From NCBI RefSeq assembly GCF_003031675.1, contig NZ_PYWX01000029.1:186001-250000 (forward strand): a stretch of DNA of 64,000 bases, given 5' to 3'. Positions 16,653 to 24,709 of the stretch are shown piece after piece; position 1 is the stretch's first letter, and every line of letters starts with the position of its first letter. Both the position numbers and the translations under genes were made by a program. Below the pieces are notes generated by a model, which did no database searches, was not told the origin of the DNA, and worked only from the letters and a program-made list of their open reading frames with translations. The DNA is from Pseudomonas palleroniana (lineage in GTDB: Bacteria; Pseudomonadota; Gammaproteobacteria; Pseudomonadales; Pseudomonadaceae).

Positions 16653-17488
16653 TGACGGAAGTGTTTCGACGATCCCGAGTAGTGCAAGGTTGGTTAGCTG
16701 GTATTCGCTATCTAGCTAGCCAAAAAAGCCACGACTCTACAAACGTCATTATTGAGATAGCCACGCCTCAGTCCGCTACAGAAGAAGACCGCGAGGTCAT
16801 AAAGGCCGTGGACTTGGCTCTGCAACGTAAGAATGCTCAACGAAGCGTTATGACGGCGGCAGGTACAATCTTTCCGCAGCGCATTTATCAACGATATGGT
16901 CGCCCCGATTGGTACGCGCGTTACAAGACGGTCATTGCTCGGGGGATGCCTTCAGGCGACTGGGGTACTTATGCCTTGCGTATGATCGACCGCAAGCAAG
17001 ACGACGGCACTACATTCAACCCTCTCGATAAAATCATCGAGAAGCTCATTGCCGTCAAAGGGAAACAGCACTTTAAAGCTACCTACGAGCTGGGTGTATG
17101 TGATCCGAGTGTTGATATCGAGAACGCATTCAATGGCATAGGTTTCGAGCTGCCAACTTACAACCCAGCCGTTGATCGGCATATGTACATGGGATCTCCC
17201 TGTTTGAGCCATGTAACCTTTAAGTTGATGGATGGCAAACTGGATCTGACGGCCATTTACAGGTCGCACTATTACGCCGAAAGGGCTTTGGGGAATTTGC
17301 TCGGCTTGGCTCAGCTTCAGCAATACGTAGCTACAGAATCGGGTTTTGAGCCAGGCAAGATGACCTGTGTCTCTACGTACGCCAAGCTAGATCCTGGCTT
17401 GGGTGGAATCCGACCCGCTCGTAAGCTGCTGGAAACGTTACCAATTGACGAGACCCTTATAAAAGCGTCCCTTGAAGCGGTCCTTTGA
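16652..17488 (+). CDS. Thymidylate-synthase-like protein
   Basis: The protein has 278 residues. The segment MYMGSPCLSHVTFKLMDGKLDLTAIYRS, followed by LGNLLGLAQLQQYVA and GFEPGKMTCVSTYAKLD, follows the core of thymidylate synthase/dCMP hydroxymethylase. The nucleophile Cys (SPC) and an R-S pair that binds phosphate are kept. The Gln before that Arg, the Asp after it, the pyrimidine-reading Asn and the H-x-Y near the end are changed, so ordinary dTMP synthesis is doubtful. It is the last gene of operon B, coupled by TAATG, and its 3' end overlaps the convergent UDG-like gene by 32 bp. Confidence 0.7.
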   Translation: MTEVFRRSRVVQGWLAGIRYLASQKSHDSTNVIIEIATPQSATEEDREVIKAVDLALQRKNAQRSVMTAAGTIFPQRIYQRYGRPDWYARYKTVIARGMPSGDWGTYALRMIDRKQDDGTTFNPLDKIIEKLIAVKGKQHFKATYELGVCDPSVDIENAFNGIGFELPTYNPAVDRHMYMGSPCLSHVTFKLMDGKLDLTAIYRSHYYAERALGNLLGLAQLQQYVATESGFEPGKMTCVSTYAKLDPGLGGIRPARKLLETLPIDETLIKASLEAVL

Positions 17489-18134
17489 CACCTAATACGC
17501 CTTCCGGAATGCTATAGATCCGGCTCATACCTTCTCGGAAATCTCGTACGCCGCCGTAGCTCGGATGACGAACAGTCAGCACCTCAACCCCGAACGCGGC
17601 CGCGTAGTTTGCGGCATCTTGGCCTATTGCAACTATTCGACGAACCTTTAACCATTTGATTAGCGAATTGTTGAGCTCGCTCACCAGTGCAAGCTCTCGC
17701 GCTGTGAAACGCCGATTGGTGAAAGGGTTTTGTGATTCATGAGGGTGAAAAGGAAATACATTCCATAGCAAGGGTGGCGTATCGATGACCTTCAGTACCC
17801 CCCAAATTTCTGCAGCAGTACGTTCTGCTATCAAGGGGCCTTTGGTAGCTTGCCGTGATGAACATCCTGGATACACCTTCGCCATCTCGGGCAGGTGAAA
17901 TTCGTCCGTCAACGCTAATCCGGTCCTGCGTCCTCCTCGATAGCCAAGATCGCGCCCCATCCAAATGGTATCAACACCAATTTTCGCCGAGGCGCTAAGG
18001 TAAGTGCGCAGGTTCGTCCGCCGATACACAGCCGCATCTGCCTGATCATACACAGGGCAGGTATCAGAATAAGGGTTGAACACGTTATCCAGGGACAGGC
18101 TAGCAAGCGCTTTCACAAAAGAGGTGGGTGTCAT
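17457..18134 (-). CDS. Uracil-DNA-glycosylase-family protein
   Basis: The protein has 225 residues. Motifs of the UDG superfamily are visible: an early IWMGRDLGYRGGRRTGLALTDE (water-activating/P-loop region), the strand LLWNVFPFHPH, and near the end VRRIVAIGQDAAN followed by VEVLTVRHPSYGG, in which H-P-S is the DNA-insertion loop. It would remove a base, such as uracil or a modified base, from DNA. Its ATG overlaps the MazG-like stop by 4 nt (ATGA), so the two are co-translated. It is the last gene of operon C. Since the host needs its own UDG elsewhere, this is probably specialised. Confidence 0.82.
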   Translation of the reverse strand: MTPTSFVKALASLSLDNVFNPYSDTCPVYDQADAAVYRRTNLRTYLSASAKIGVDTIWMGRDLGYRGGRRTGLALTDEFHLPEMAKVYPGCSSRQATKGPLIAERTAAEIWGVLKVIDTPPLLWNVFPFHPHESQNPFTNRRFTARELALVSELNNSLIKWLKVRRIVAIGQDAANYAAAFGVEVLTVRHPSYGGVRDFREGMSRIYSIPEGVLGVKGPLQGTLL

Positions 18135-19357
18135 TGCAGAGGGTTCGTTTCGTCTTTAGGTTGGAAGGTTAACTGATGATTGATCATGTCGACAACGACG
18201 CTACCGGAACGCTTGTCACGCAGTTCACGGAACACTTCAAATCCCTTCAGAATGGCAAGCTCCCACTGCCACAGCGGACATTGGTCGACCTCATAACCCT
18301 CAACCATGGAGTGAATCTGCTTAAGTAAACCGTACTCAAGCGCCCCTTCCTCAATCCCTTTGTAGAACTTCCGTGGCTTCGCATGATTGAAGATCCAAGT
18401 GGCTATCCCTTCCTCGATGATCATGGCGCGAGCTCCATCTTGATTTTCGTCGATCTCGGGCTTCGACTTACGCTTTCGTTTCAGTAAACCACGCATAACT
18501 GGCGACCATCCGAGGTACGCCATATAAGCTAGGTGAAAAACGTCGTGAAACCGGTAGTCGTCGGGCTCGTTACTATTATCCGTCAATCGATCGCCGATGA
18601 AGACACCGTTCAGCTGTTGGACAACAGAAGGTCCATTACGCCCTGGAAGCTCGATGAAATCCATCTTCAGCTCTCTAGGCAACTGTTCGTAGTATGGGAA
18701 TTCGGGACTTGGATCAAAAAACGGGGTGTAATGTCGGTCATCACCAGGCCAGCGCCTCTTAATCTTTTCCAGATTATCCCTGGCCACATCCTCAAGATGC
18801 AGGTTGAAACTTGCGCAACACAGCGCCAGTTCTGTCAGGAGGTTCCCAAAGTGCGTAAGCTGTGTGGGAGATGAACCGGCCCGCAACTGCGCATCCGGGA
18901 TGTTGCAAAAAATGCCTGCAGCATGGGCCAGCGCACCCATTTGAACCGGTCTGGTGATCGACCCATCTTCCCGACGCGTATTGATAAGGGAATCAATCTG
19001 GCGAAAACTCACCGGCGTAATGGGGGCACGCTCGTTCTCGCCGAACCGCTGTCTCAGCGTTTTTAGACAGTAGACCCCTAAGTCATCAGGCGTGATACCC
19101 AGGAAAGTGGCAGCACTCACCAAATACCAAAGAGCATCACCTAACTCCTCCGCCGCAACCTGGCTTTGGGGATCCTCAAGACGATCCCGCTCTGCCTTCT
19201 TCACAGACGACAGCAATCCACCAACTTCGCCGAAGAACCCAAAACGCAAACTCTGCAATGCTTTTGGGCCGTCTTTAAATCGTGAACTTTCGTTAGCTTT
19301 GAGTGCGTATTCTGGCAGTGACAGTGGTGTCGCCTGCTGTTTGGCAATAGGTGCCAT
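18131..19357 (-). CDS. MazG-like nucleotide pyrophosphohydrolase with C-terminal extension
   Basis: The protein has 408 residues. Residues ~30-100 contain FFGEVGGLLSSVKKAERDR and then AAEELGDALWYLVSAA, the E-x-x-x plus E-E-x-x-D metal sites of MazG/all-alpha NTP pyrophosphohydrolases that convert NTP or dNTP to NMP. A second, longer domain has YRFHDVFHLAYMAYLGW and then MIIEEGIATWIFNHA, an HxxxH plus E-E arrangement that could be a second metal site. The start at 19357 is set by a perfect AGGAGG 5 nt before the ATG. Starts further upstream are not needed. It is the second gene of operon C. Confidence 0.8.
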   Translation of the reverse strand: MAPIAKQQATPLSLPEYALKANESSRFKDGPKALQSLRFGFFGEVGGLLSSVKKAERDRLEDPQSQVAAEELGDALWYLVSAATFLGITPDDLGVYCLKTLRQRFGENERAPITPVSFRQIDSLINTRREDGSITRPVQMGALAHAAGIFCNIPDAQLRAGSSPTQLTHFGNLLTELALCCASFNLHLEDVARDNLEKIKRRWPGDDRHYTPFFDPSPEFPYYEQLPRELKMDFIELPGRNGPSVVQQLNGVFIGDRLTDNSNEPDDYRFHDVFHLAYMAYLGWSPVMRGLLKRKRKSKPEIDENQDGARAMIIEEGIATWIFNHAKPRKFYKGIEEGALEYGLLKQIHSMVEGYEVDQCPLWQWELAILKGFEVFRELRDKRSGSVVVDMINHQLTFQPKDETNPLQ

Positions 19358-19661
19358 GCAATCCTCCTGAATCGAACAGCGATAGCTGTTGCATCCTTTG
19401 CGCTTGCATCTGCACCCGCATCTGCTTGCAGCACCCGATGATTTGTCTGCGATCGGCATTAATCGCACCGAGCTGAACAGCTCGTGCGCGGACCGACACG
19501 GTCACGTCATAGTGGGGGTAAAAGCTCTCGCTTTGAAACCACTTACGCTTGAGCCCTAATCGAGCCGCAAAGCTGTGGAGTTCGTCAAGCGAATCTGCAA
19601 CCAAGTGACACCAAACGCGCCCTCTCCAGCGGAGCTCTTCAGAATCGACATAGACGGCCAT
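19293..19661 (-). CDS. DUF4031 protein
   Basis: The protein has 122 residues. The first ~80 (MAVYVDSEELRWRGRVWCHL, then ADSLDELHSFAARLGL and FQSESFYPHYDVT) match the small DUF4031 family, found in phages and mobile elements; its biochemical role is unknown. The start at 19661 is preferred, with GGGA before it; the longer frame from 19736 would run into the divergent regulator gene. Its 3' end overlaps the MazG-like start by 65 nt, so the genes are transcribed together. It is the first gene of operon C and is controlled from the short divergent promoter region at 19662-19703. Confidence 0.75.
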   Translation of the reverse strand: MAVYVDSEELRWRGRVWCHLVADSLDELHSFAARLGLKRKWFQSESFYPHYDVTVSVRARAVQLGAINADRRQIIGCCKQMRVQMQAQRMQQLSLFDSGGLHGTYCQTAGDTTVTARIRTQS

Positions 19662-19682
19662 GACTAGCTTCCCTGTGCGAAA

Positions 19683-19701
19683 TGTGCAAATATTATGCAC
19701 A
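19683..19701. promoter_or_regulatory. Palindromic operator between operon C and its XRE gene
   Basis: TGTGCA (19683-19688) and TGCACA (19696-19701) form a perfect 6-bp inverted repeat with a 7-bp AT-rich spacer, right in the divergent promoter region. The size and place fit a dimeric XRE repressor. If the regulator starts at the ATG at 19704, the operator directly abuts its start. Confidence 0.6.
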
Positions 19702-19703
19702 TT

Positions 19704-20036
19704 ATGACCAAAAGACTCAACCCGCAAACTGCCCAATGGCTAGGTAACCGCATCCGCGAAGAGCGCATCTCTCGCGGTTTTACTCTTGTAGAATTAGGCT
19801 CTGAGTGCGGCGTCCATCATTCCCAACTGTCTAGAATTGAGCAGGGTAAATCTGCGCTCGTGAGCAAAAAAATAGAAAATATTTGCACATTCTTGCAAAT
19901 CGTCCCTTACAAGCAAAACAACGAGACAAGCGAACCATTGCTGTCCCGCGTTGAGCGCCTGATTGTATCCTCCCAAATAAGCGCACGAGCGATCGAAAGC
20001 CTAGTTACAGTGCTGGAAGAATTGACTTATGGGTAG
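19704..20036 (+). CDS. XRE-family HTH regulator, divergent from operon C
   Basis: This 110-residue protein has a clear helix-turn-helix near residues 14-60 (IREERISRGFTLVELGSECG, then VHHSQLSRIEQGKSAL). The rest is helical. An upstream in-frame ATG at 19695 falls inside the TGTGCA/TGCACA palindrome, so the ATG at 19704 is preferred, although no good ribosome site is seen for either and the mRNA may be nearly leaderless. It reads away from the DUF4031-MazG-UDG genes and is expected to repress both directions. It is cargo of the Tn7-like element. Confidence 0.82.
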   Translation: MTKRLNPQTAQWLGNRIREERISRGFTLVELGSECGVHHSQLSRIEQGKSALVSKKIENICTFLQIVPYKQNNETSEPLLSRVERLIVSSQISARAIESLVTVLEELTYG

Positions 20037-20121
20037 CCGCTAAAGCTGACTCTGGCAGCGTTGCTCCATCAAAGTAGGTCTTGCATCGACTTGGAGACAA
20101 CGACAAGCAGAGCTCACGCGC

Positions 20122-20580
20122 CTAAAGCCCAACTCCGCCGACGTCAATGCAAGAAATGCCGTGTTCGCTGAACGAGTATCCTGAAGCCGCAGCGAGAGCG
20201 GGCAGCAGCGCTTCTGCTGGCCCTTCCACGATCGCAACGCCGCGAGCGAAGAACAGATTCGCTTTGGTGGCATCGATAAAGCGCCTCAAAAACTCGTAAT
20301 CACTTTTCAGAAGTTTGGTCTTTCCGTGAGCCAGGCTGAATAGTTGCGCACGGTTTACCAAGGTCATGCTTGCGATGTCCACACCCGCCGCCAGAGATGG
20401 GCTGTGGGTAGTCATGATGATCTGAACAGGGCGGCTATCTGGCTCCGCCGCTTTGGAGGTGCGTTCGAGGAGCTGCTGAACGCGCTCCTGCAGTTGCGGA
20501 TGGAGATGGGCCTCAGGTTCCTCGATCAGCAGCAGTCCGAGTTCATCACCGTCCCGCAGCAGAACCAGTTCGGTTGCCAT
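20122..20580 (-). pseudogene. Fragment of an OLD-family ATPase/nuclease
   Basis: The frame reads LGLLLIEEPEAHLHPQLQ (the Walker B and signature-like helix of ABC-type OLD ATPases), then IIMTTHSPSLA (the H-loop), then VAIVEGPAEALLPALA, the first strand of the Toprim nuclease domain with its Glu. The ATP-binding N-terminus with Walker A is missing, and the Toprim domain stops after CIDVGGVGL. OLD proteins are usually 500-700 residues. This is therefore the central piece of a broken OLD/Gabija-like nuclease, joined directly to a different gene fragment upstream. Confidence 0.75.
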
Positions 20581-20593
20581 GAACAGAGCGTTG

Positions 20594-20719
20594 TTATATC
20601 AGCGCGTCTTCGTCGGAGCTAGCGAAGTGGTCCTGCGCTTTGATGTAGGCCTCGATTTGGGGCGTACGCAGCTTACTGTTACCAAGGATATTGGCTGCCG
20701 TTTCGGTGAAGTAATTCAT
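20594..20719 (-). pseudogene. N-terminal fragment resembling a DEAD/DEAH helicase
   Basis: A 41-residue ORF reads MNYFTETAANILGNSKLRTP, then QIEAYIKAQDHF, and stops. The pattern (SxLRxPQxEAY) resembles the region just before Walker A in superfamily 2 helicases of defence islands. The ORF ends where the ATP-binding domain should begin, and the next bases belong to the OLD fragment, so a deletion probably fused the two. A genuine small protein cannot be excluded. Confidence 0.45.
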
Positions 20720-20734
20720 AGACAGTCGTGATTC

Positions 20735-21712
20735 CTATAGGCGGCGCGCGCCAAAGTGACCGCACACTGAGCGGATGCTCGGTGACAGGCGAACAGAGGT
20801 ATGAGGAGTTTGAGTGCAGCAGACCAGAGCATTGAAATATCCATATTTCGGGCACGCCGTCATCAGTGATCCTGACAGCTGAGAGAGTAGGCTGCCAAGA
20901 TGATGAAAAAGGCATTTTACATCCATGTAGTTTATATACACATACTTGGAAGCTTTATCTAATAGCAACTTAAGCGCGATTTTTTCAGTTTTACACCGTT
21001 GTATAAATTTAATTAAATTATTTATGTTCTTTTCTGTAGGCAGCGAAGGATGAATGTTCGCATAGGTCCGCAGAATAGAGAGGTTTGCCATCTTGTTTCG
21101 CGACAAGTTTTCGTACAGAACTAGCTTCCACTCTACATTTCTCATCGACCAATACTTTTCTTCGATAGCAAGTTTCTCAGCCATTCGATTCCGCACGCCG
21201 ATATCTGCATCCTCGAACTCCTTCCGGTGTTTAACAGAGCGGGCAGCCAGCCTGACTTCGCCTTATGAATCTAGGAAGGCGATTAGGAAGTCAGTTGTCA
21301 TGACCACAGGAACCTGAATCCCTGGGTAGACCGGATGACGATAATTAAGGCTCGTGGCTATAGCCTGGGTTTCGGCTTGCTTTAAGAGGGGGTACTGCTC
21401 GCGGATATCGATTACTGAATTATCACGTTCTAGGACGGTGAGATAGTCACGCTCAGCGTTGGATAGGAGGTGATGAGTGCGTTGGATTTTTACGCCCGAT
21501 ACTAGGTGGGAAACTCCCTTGGATTTGATGTCCCAAACCCTGATCCAAGGTTCATAGGATTCTCTCACGCCGCTACCACGACCAGATTTGATTCTTCTAT
21601 CGATTTTCTGCTGAGTCATCAGCTTGGAGGAAACAGGCTTAACAGGCGCAGCGGGAGCAGATGTCATTTCGAGTCGCTCATCGTTGGGCGACCCGCTCGC
21701 TAGAAACGGCAC
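20735..21712 (-). pseudogene. tnsA: tnsA-like transposase endonuclease with in-frame stop
   Basis: The N-terminal half reads KIDRRIKSGRGSGVRESYEPW, then RTHHLLSNAERDYLTVLERD and VIDIREQYPLL, and the frame continues after one TAA (21263-21265) as GEVRLAARSVKHRKEFED and KLAIEEKYWSMRNVEWKLVL. These match the endonuclease core and the C-terminal domain of TnsA. The likely catalytic Glu (NAERDY), Asp (TTDFLI) and Lys (SVKHR) all survive, but the stop falls between Asp and Lys. The last ~60 codons of the frame look unrelated. TnsA cuts the 5' ends of the element together with TnsB; no tnsB follows here. Confidence 0.82.
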
Positions 21713-21801
21713 AGGAGGGACGTGGCGTGGTGAAGTCAGGAGCGGGCTCAGCCAGGACAGCAGTCACAGGTCCATAGAGGACATGATCCTAATTTCCAAG
21801 A

Positions 21802-21834
21802 CCTGCTCCTACCCCGATGTACGGTCGGAGCAGG
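21802..21834. repeat. Hairpin just inside the transposon right end
   Basis: CCTGCTCC (21802-21809) pairs with GGAGCAGG (21827-21834) around a 17-nt loop. It lies between the right-end repeat and tnsA and could stop or stabilise transcripts leaving glmS. There is no T-run after it. Confidence 0.4.
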
Positions 21835-21838
21835 AGCT

Positions 21839-21865
21839 TGTGACAACCTTTATTGTTTGGAAACA
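21839..21865 (-). repeat. Right end, TnsB-type repeat
   Basis: The 27 bp read inward from the ACA/TGT terminus match the left terminus at 20 positions and share 21 consecutive nucleotides with the innermost left repeat (3953-3973). Only one clear copy is seen here, whereas classic Tn7 has four overlapping right-end sites. Confidence 0.8.
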
Positions 21866-21870
21866 GGCGG
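21866..21870. repeat. Right target-site duplication GGCGG
   Basis: This is the exact copy of 3819-3823, lying 19 bp beyond the glmS stop codon, at the attTn7 insertion point. Confidence 0.85.
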
Positions 21871-21889
21871 GTCTCCAAGTTGCAGCGGT

Positions 21890-23722
21890 TTACTCCACAG
21901 TCACCGACTTCGCCAGGTTACGCGGCTGGTCCACGTCGGTGCCTTTGAGCACGGCCACGTAGTACGACAGCAACTGCAGCGGGATGGTGTAGAGGATCGG
22001 CGACAGGGTGTCGTGGATGTGCGGCATATTAATGACGTGGGTGCCTTCACCGTTGGCCATGCCGGCCTTCTCATCGGCGAACACGATCAACTGGCCACCG
22101 CGAGCGCGTACTTCCTGCAGGTTCGATTTGAGCTTCTCCAGCAGTTCGTTGTTCGGCGCCACGGTGACGACTGGCATGTCGTCATCGACCAGGGCCAGCG
22201 GGCCGTGTTTCAACTCACCGGCCGGGTAGGCTTCGGCGTGAATATAGGAGATTTCCTTGAGTTTCAGCGAACCTTCCATCGCTACCGGGTACTGCGCGCC
22301 ACGGCCGAGGAACAGGGTGTGGTTCTTGTCGGCGAACAGTTCGGCGACTTTTTCCACGGTGGCATCCATCGCCAGGGCTTCGCCCAGACGGGTTGGCAGG
22401 CGGCGCAGTTCTTCAACCAGGGTCGCTTCAAGACCTTCAGCGAGCGTACCGCGCACCTGGCCCAGGGACAGGGTCAGCAACAGCAGGGAAACCAACTGGG
22501 TGGTGAAGGCTTTGGTGGAGGCCACGCCAATTTCACGACCGGCCTGGGTCAACAGAGTCAGGTCGGACTCACGCACCAGGGAGCTGATGCTGACGTTGCA
22601 GATCGCCAGGCTACCGAGGAAACCCAGCTCCTTGGCGTTACGCAGTGCGGCCAGCGTGTCGGCGGTTTCGCCGGACTGGGAGATGGTCACAAACAGGGTG
22701 TCAGGTTGCACCACCACCTTGCGGTAGCGGAACTCACTGGCCACTTCGACTTGGCACGGGATGCCGGCCAGTTCTTCCAGCCAGTAACGGGCGACCATAC
22801 CGGCGTGGTAGCTGGTACCGCAGGCGACGATCTGTACGTTGCGCACTTTGGCGAACAGTTCGGCGGCCTGCGGGCCGAATGCATTGACCAGCACTTGGTT
22901 CTGGCTCAGGCGACCTTCCAGGGTACGTTGCACCACGGACGGTTGCTCGTGGATTTCCTTGAGCATGAAGTGGCGGAATTCACCCTTGTCAGCTGCCTCG
23001 GCGCCATCACGGTATTGCACGGCCTCGCGCTCGACAGATTGGCCGTTGATATCCCAGATCTGCACGCTTTCACGGCGAATGTCAGCGATATCGCCTTCTT
23101 CCAGGTACATGAAGCGGTCGGTGACCTGGCGCAGTGCCAGTTGATCGGACGCCAGGAAATTCTCACCCAGGCCCAGGCCGATCACCAGCGGGCTGCCACT
23201 ACGGGCGGCAACCACACGGTCGGGCTGGCTGGCGCTGATCACGGCCAAGCCATAGGCACCGTGCAGTTCCTTGACCGTGGCCTTGAGGGCATTGGTCAGG
23301 TCGCTGTGGTCCTTGAGTTTGTGGTTCAGCAAGTGCGCGATGACTTCGGTGTCGGTGTCCGAAGTGAACACATACCCCAGGCCTTTGAGCTGTTCGCGCA
23401 GCACTTCGTGGTTTTCGATGATGCCGTTGTGCACCACAGCCAGGTCACCGGAGAAATGCGGGTGAGCATTGCGCTCACACGGCGCGCCATGAGTCGCCCA
23501 GCGGGTGTGGGCGATGCCCAGGCGACCTACCAGCGGCTCGCCGGCCAATGCCTGGTCCAACTCACTGACCTTACCTGGGCGACGCATGCGCTCAAGCTTG
23601 CCCGCGTTGGTGAAAACCGCCACGCCGGCACTGTCATAGCCGCGATATTCGAGACGCTTGAGGCCTTCGATCAGGATGGCCGTAATACTACGTTCAGCGA
23701 CTGCGCCAACAATTCCACACAT
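21890..23722 (-). CDS. glmS: Glutamine-fructose-6-phosphate aminotransferase
   Basis: GlmS makes glucosamine-6-phosphate from fructose-6-phosphate and glutamine, the first step to UDP-GlcNAc for peptidoglycan and LPS. The 610 residues begin MCGIVGAVA, with Cys2 as the glutaminase nucleophile. The N-terminal Ntn domain contains [13 protein letters not shown], and two SIS sugar-isomerase domains follow ([14 protein letters not shown] near 350, [19 protein letters not shown] near 470). The C-terminus ends in SVTVE, as usual. The last codons form the TnsD recognition part of attTn7, which explains the transposon immediately downstream. The DeoR-type regulator gene is just upstream in the same direction. 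Confidence 0.97.
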   Translation of the reverse strand: MCGIVGAVAERSITAILIEGLKRLEYRGYDSAGVAVFTNAGKLERMRRPGKVSELDQALAGEPLVGRLGIAHTRWATHGAPCERNAHPHFSGDLAVVHNGIIENHEVLREQLKGLGYVFTSDTDTEVIAHLLNHKLKDHSDLTNALKATVKELHGAYGLAVISASQPDRVVAARSGSPLVIGLGLGENFLASDQLALRQVTDRFMYLEEGDIADIRRESVQIWDINGQSVEREAVQYRDGAEAADKGEFRHFMLKEIHEQPSVVQRTLEGRLSQNQVLVNAFGPQAAELFAKVRNVQIVACGTSYHAGMVARYWLEELAGIPCQVEVASEFRYRKVVVQPDTLFVTISQSGETADTLAALRNAKELGFLGSLAICNVSISSLVRESDLTLLTQAGREIGVASTKAFTTQLVSLLLLTLSLGQVRGTLAEGLEATLVEELRRLPTRLGEALAMDATVEKVAELFADKNHTLFLGRGAQYPVAMEGSLKLKEISYIHAEAYPAGELKHGPLALVDDDMPVVTVAPNNELLEKLKSNLQEVRARGGQLIVFADEKAGMANGEGTHVINMPHIHDTLSPILYTIPLQLLSYYVAVLKGTDVDQPRNLAKSVTVE

Positions 23723-23732
23723 GGTGTTTCTC

Positions 23733-24500
23733 CTAGATGACTGCCGCGCATATCAGCGTAATGCCGCGGGCTTGGATCTGGTCGCGGGCCTCAGGCGGCA
23801 GGCGATCATCGGTAATTAAGGTATGGACGCTGCTCCAGGGCAGTTCCAGGTTGGGAATCTTGCGGCCGATCTTGTCGGACTCGACCATCACCACCACTTC
23901 ACGAGCGACTTCGGCCATTACGCGGCTCAAGCCGAGCAATTCGTTGAAAGTGGTGGTGCCACGTTCCAGATCGATGCCGTCGGCACCGATGAACAACTGG
24001 TCAAAGTCGTAGGAACGCAGCACTTGCTCGGCGACCTGGCCTTGGAACGAGTCCGAATGCGGATCCCAGGTGCCACCGGTCATCAACAGCACCGGCTCAT
24101 GTTCCAGCTCACTCAACGCACGGGCCACGTGGAGGGAGTTGGTCATCACTACCAGGCCGGGTTGATGACCCAGTTCGGGAATCATCGCGGCGGTCGTACT
24201 GCCGCTGTCGATGATGATGCGTGCGTGTTCACGCAAACGCATCACGGCAGCACGGGCAATCGCGCGCTTGTAGGTCGAGATGGGCTGAGCGGCGTCGCCG
24301 ACCAGTTCCTGCGGCATGGTGATAGCACCACCGTAACGGCGCAGCAGCAGGCCGTTGCTCTCAAGGGCAGCCAGATCCTTGCGGATGGTCACTTCCGACG
24401 TTTCGAAATGCTTGGCCAATACGTCCACGCTGACTTCGCCCTGCTCATTGAGCAAGGTCAGGATGTTGTGGCGTCGTTGGGGGGTATTTCGTTTCGACAT
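23733..24500 (-). CDS. glmR: DeoR-family regulator next to glmS
   Basis: The 255 residues open with a helix-turn-helix ([20 protein letters not shown], then [16 protein letters not shown]) and continue with the DeoR sugar-phosphate sensor domain ([17 protein letters not shown], then [16 protein letters not shown]). In pseudomonads the gene between glmU and glmS encodes GlmR, thought to control amino-sugar metabolism. The ATG at 24500 is preferred over a TTG at 24539, although no strong ribosome site precedes it. Its stop is only 10 bp from the glmS start, so the two are co-transcribed. Confidence 0.85.
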   Translation of the reverse strand: MSKRNTPQRRHNILTLLNEQGEVSVDVLAKHFETSEVTIRKDLAALESNGLLLRRYGGAITMPQELVGDAAQPISTYKRAIARAAVMRLREHARIIIDSGSTTAAMIPELGHQPGLVVMTNSLHVARALSELEHEPVLLMTGGTWDPHSDSFQGQVAEQVLRSYDFDQLFIGADGIDLERGTTTFNELLGLSRVMAEVAREVVVMVESDKIGRKIPNLELPWSSVHTLITDDRLPPEARDQIQARGITLICAAVI

Positions 24501-24584
24501 GGTGATGATAAGTTTCGGTTCGAAAGATAACGGACGCAATCAAAACCTATTGTCGAAAGATCGTCAAGCAACATTTCTTGAAAA

Positions 24585-24675
24585 TGTGGGAGGAGAGTTT
24601 GTTTCCGATGGAGGTGTTTCAGTCGACGCCTGCGTTGACTGATCTATCTCTATCGGGAGCAAGCCCCCTCCCACA
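24585..24675. repeat. REP doublet (REPIN-like), one arm decayed
   Basis: The right arm (ATCGGGAGCAAGCCCCCTCC...CACA) is intact; the left arm (TGTGGGAGGAGAGTTTGTTT) has several changes from the usual TGTGGGAGGGGGCTTGCTCC. The arms are inverted. The element sits between glmU and the regulator gene and has an intact relative at 63484-63572. Confidence 0.75.
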
Positions 24676-24709
24676 CTGGAGTCTTGTTGCTGGGGAGAGT
24701 GTGGATAAC

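Larger units (their letters stand above)
3824..21865. mobile_element. Tn7-like transposon in attTn7, 18 kb, transposition genes decayed
   Basis: The element begins TGT at 3824 and ends ACA at 21865, flanked on both sides by GGCGG. The two 27-bp terminal segments match at 20 positions in inverted orientation and share the core TTGTCACA. The right end lies 24 bp beyond the glmS stop codon, the position used by Tn7 at attTn7. A tnsA homologue (broken) sits just inside the right end and reads away from glmS, the Tn7 arrangement. No tnsB, tnsC, tnsD or tnsE was found, so the element looks non-autonomous. The cargo (4547-20036) is accessory and partly more AT-rich than the core. Confidence 0.9.

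Noticed and set aside
3824..21865. CRISPR array or Cascade genes inside the Tn7-like element
   Set aside because: Some Tn7-like elements carry CRISPR systems, but no regularly spaced repeats or cas-like proteins were seen here.
21857..23740. A 627-codon plus-strand open frame opposite glmS
   Set aside because: It is the antisense shadow of glmS in GC-rich DNA; glmS motifs and ends are complete on the other strand. The same applies to the long frames opposite glmU, atpD, gyrB, glyS, glyQ and yidC.
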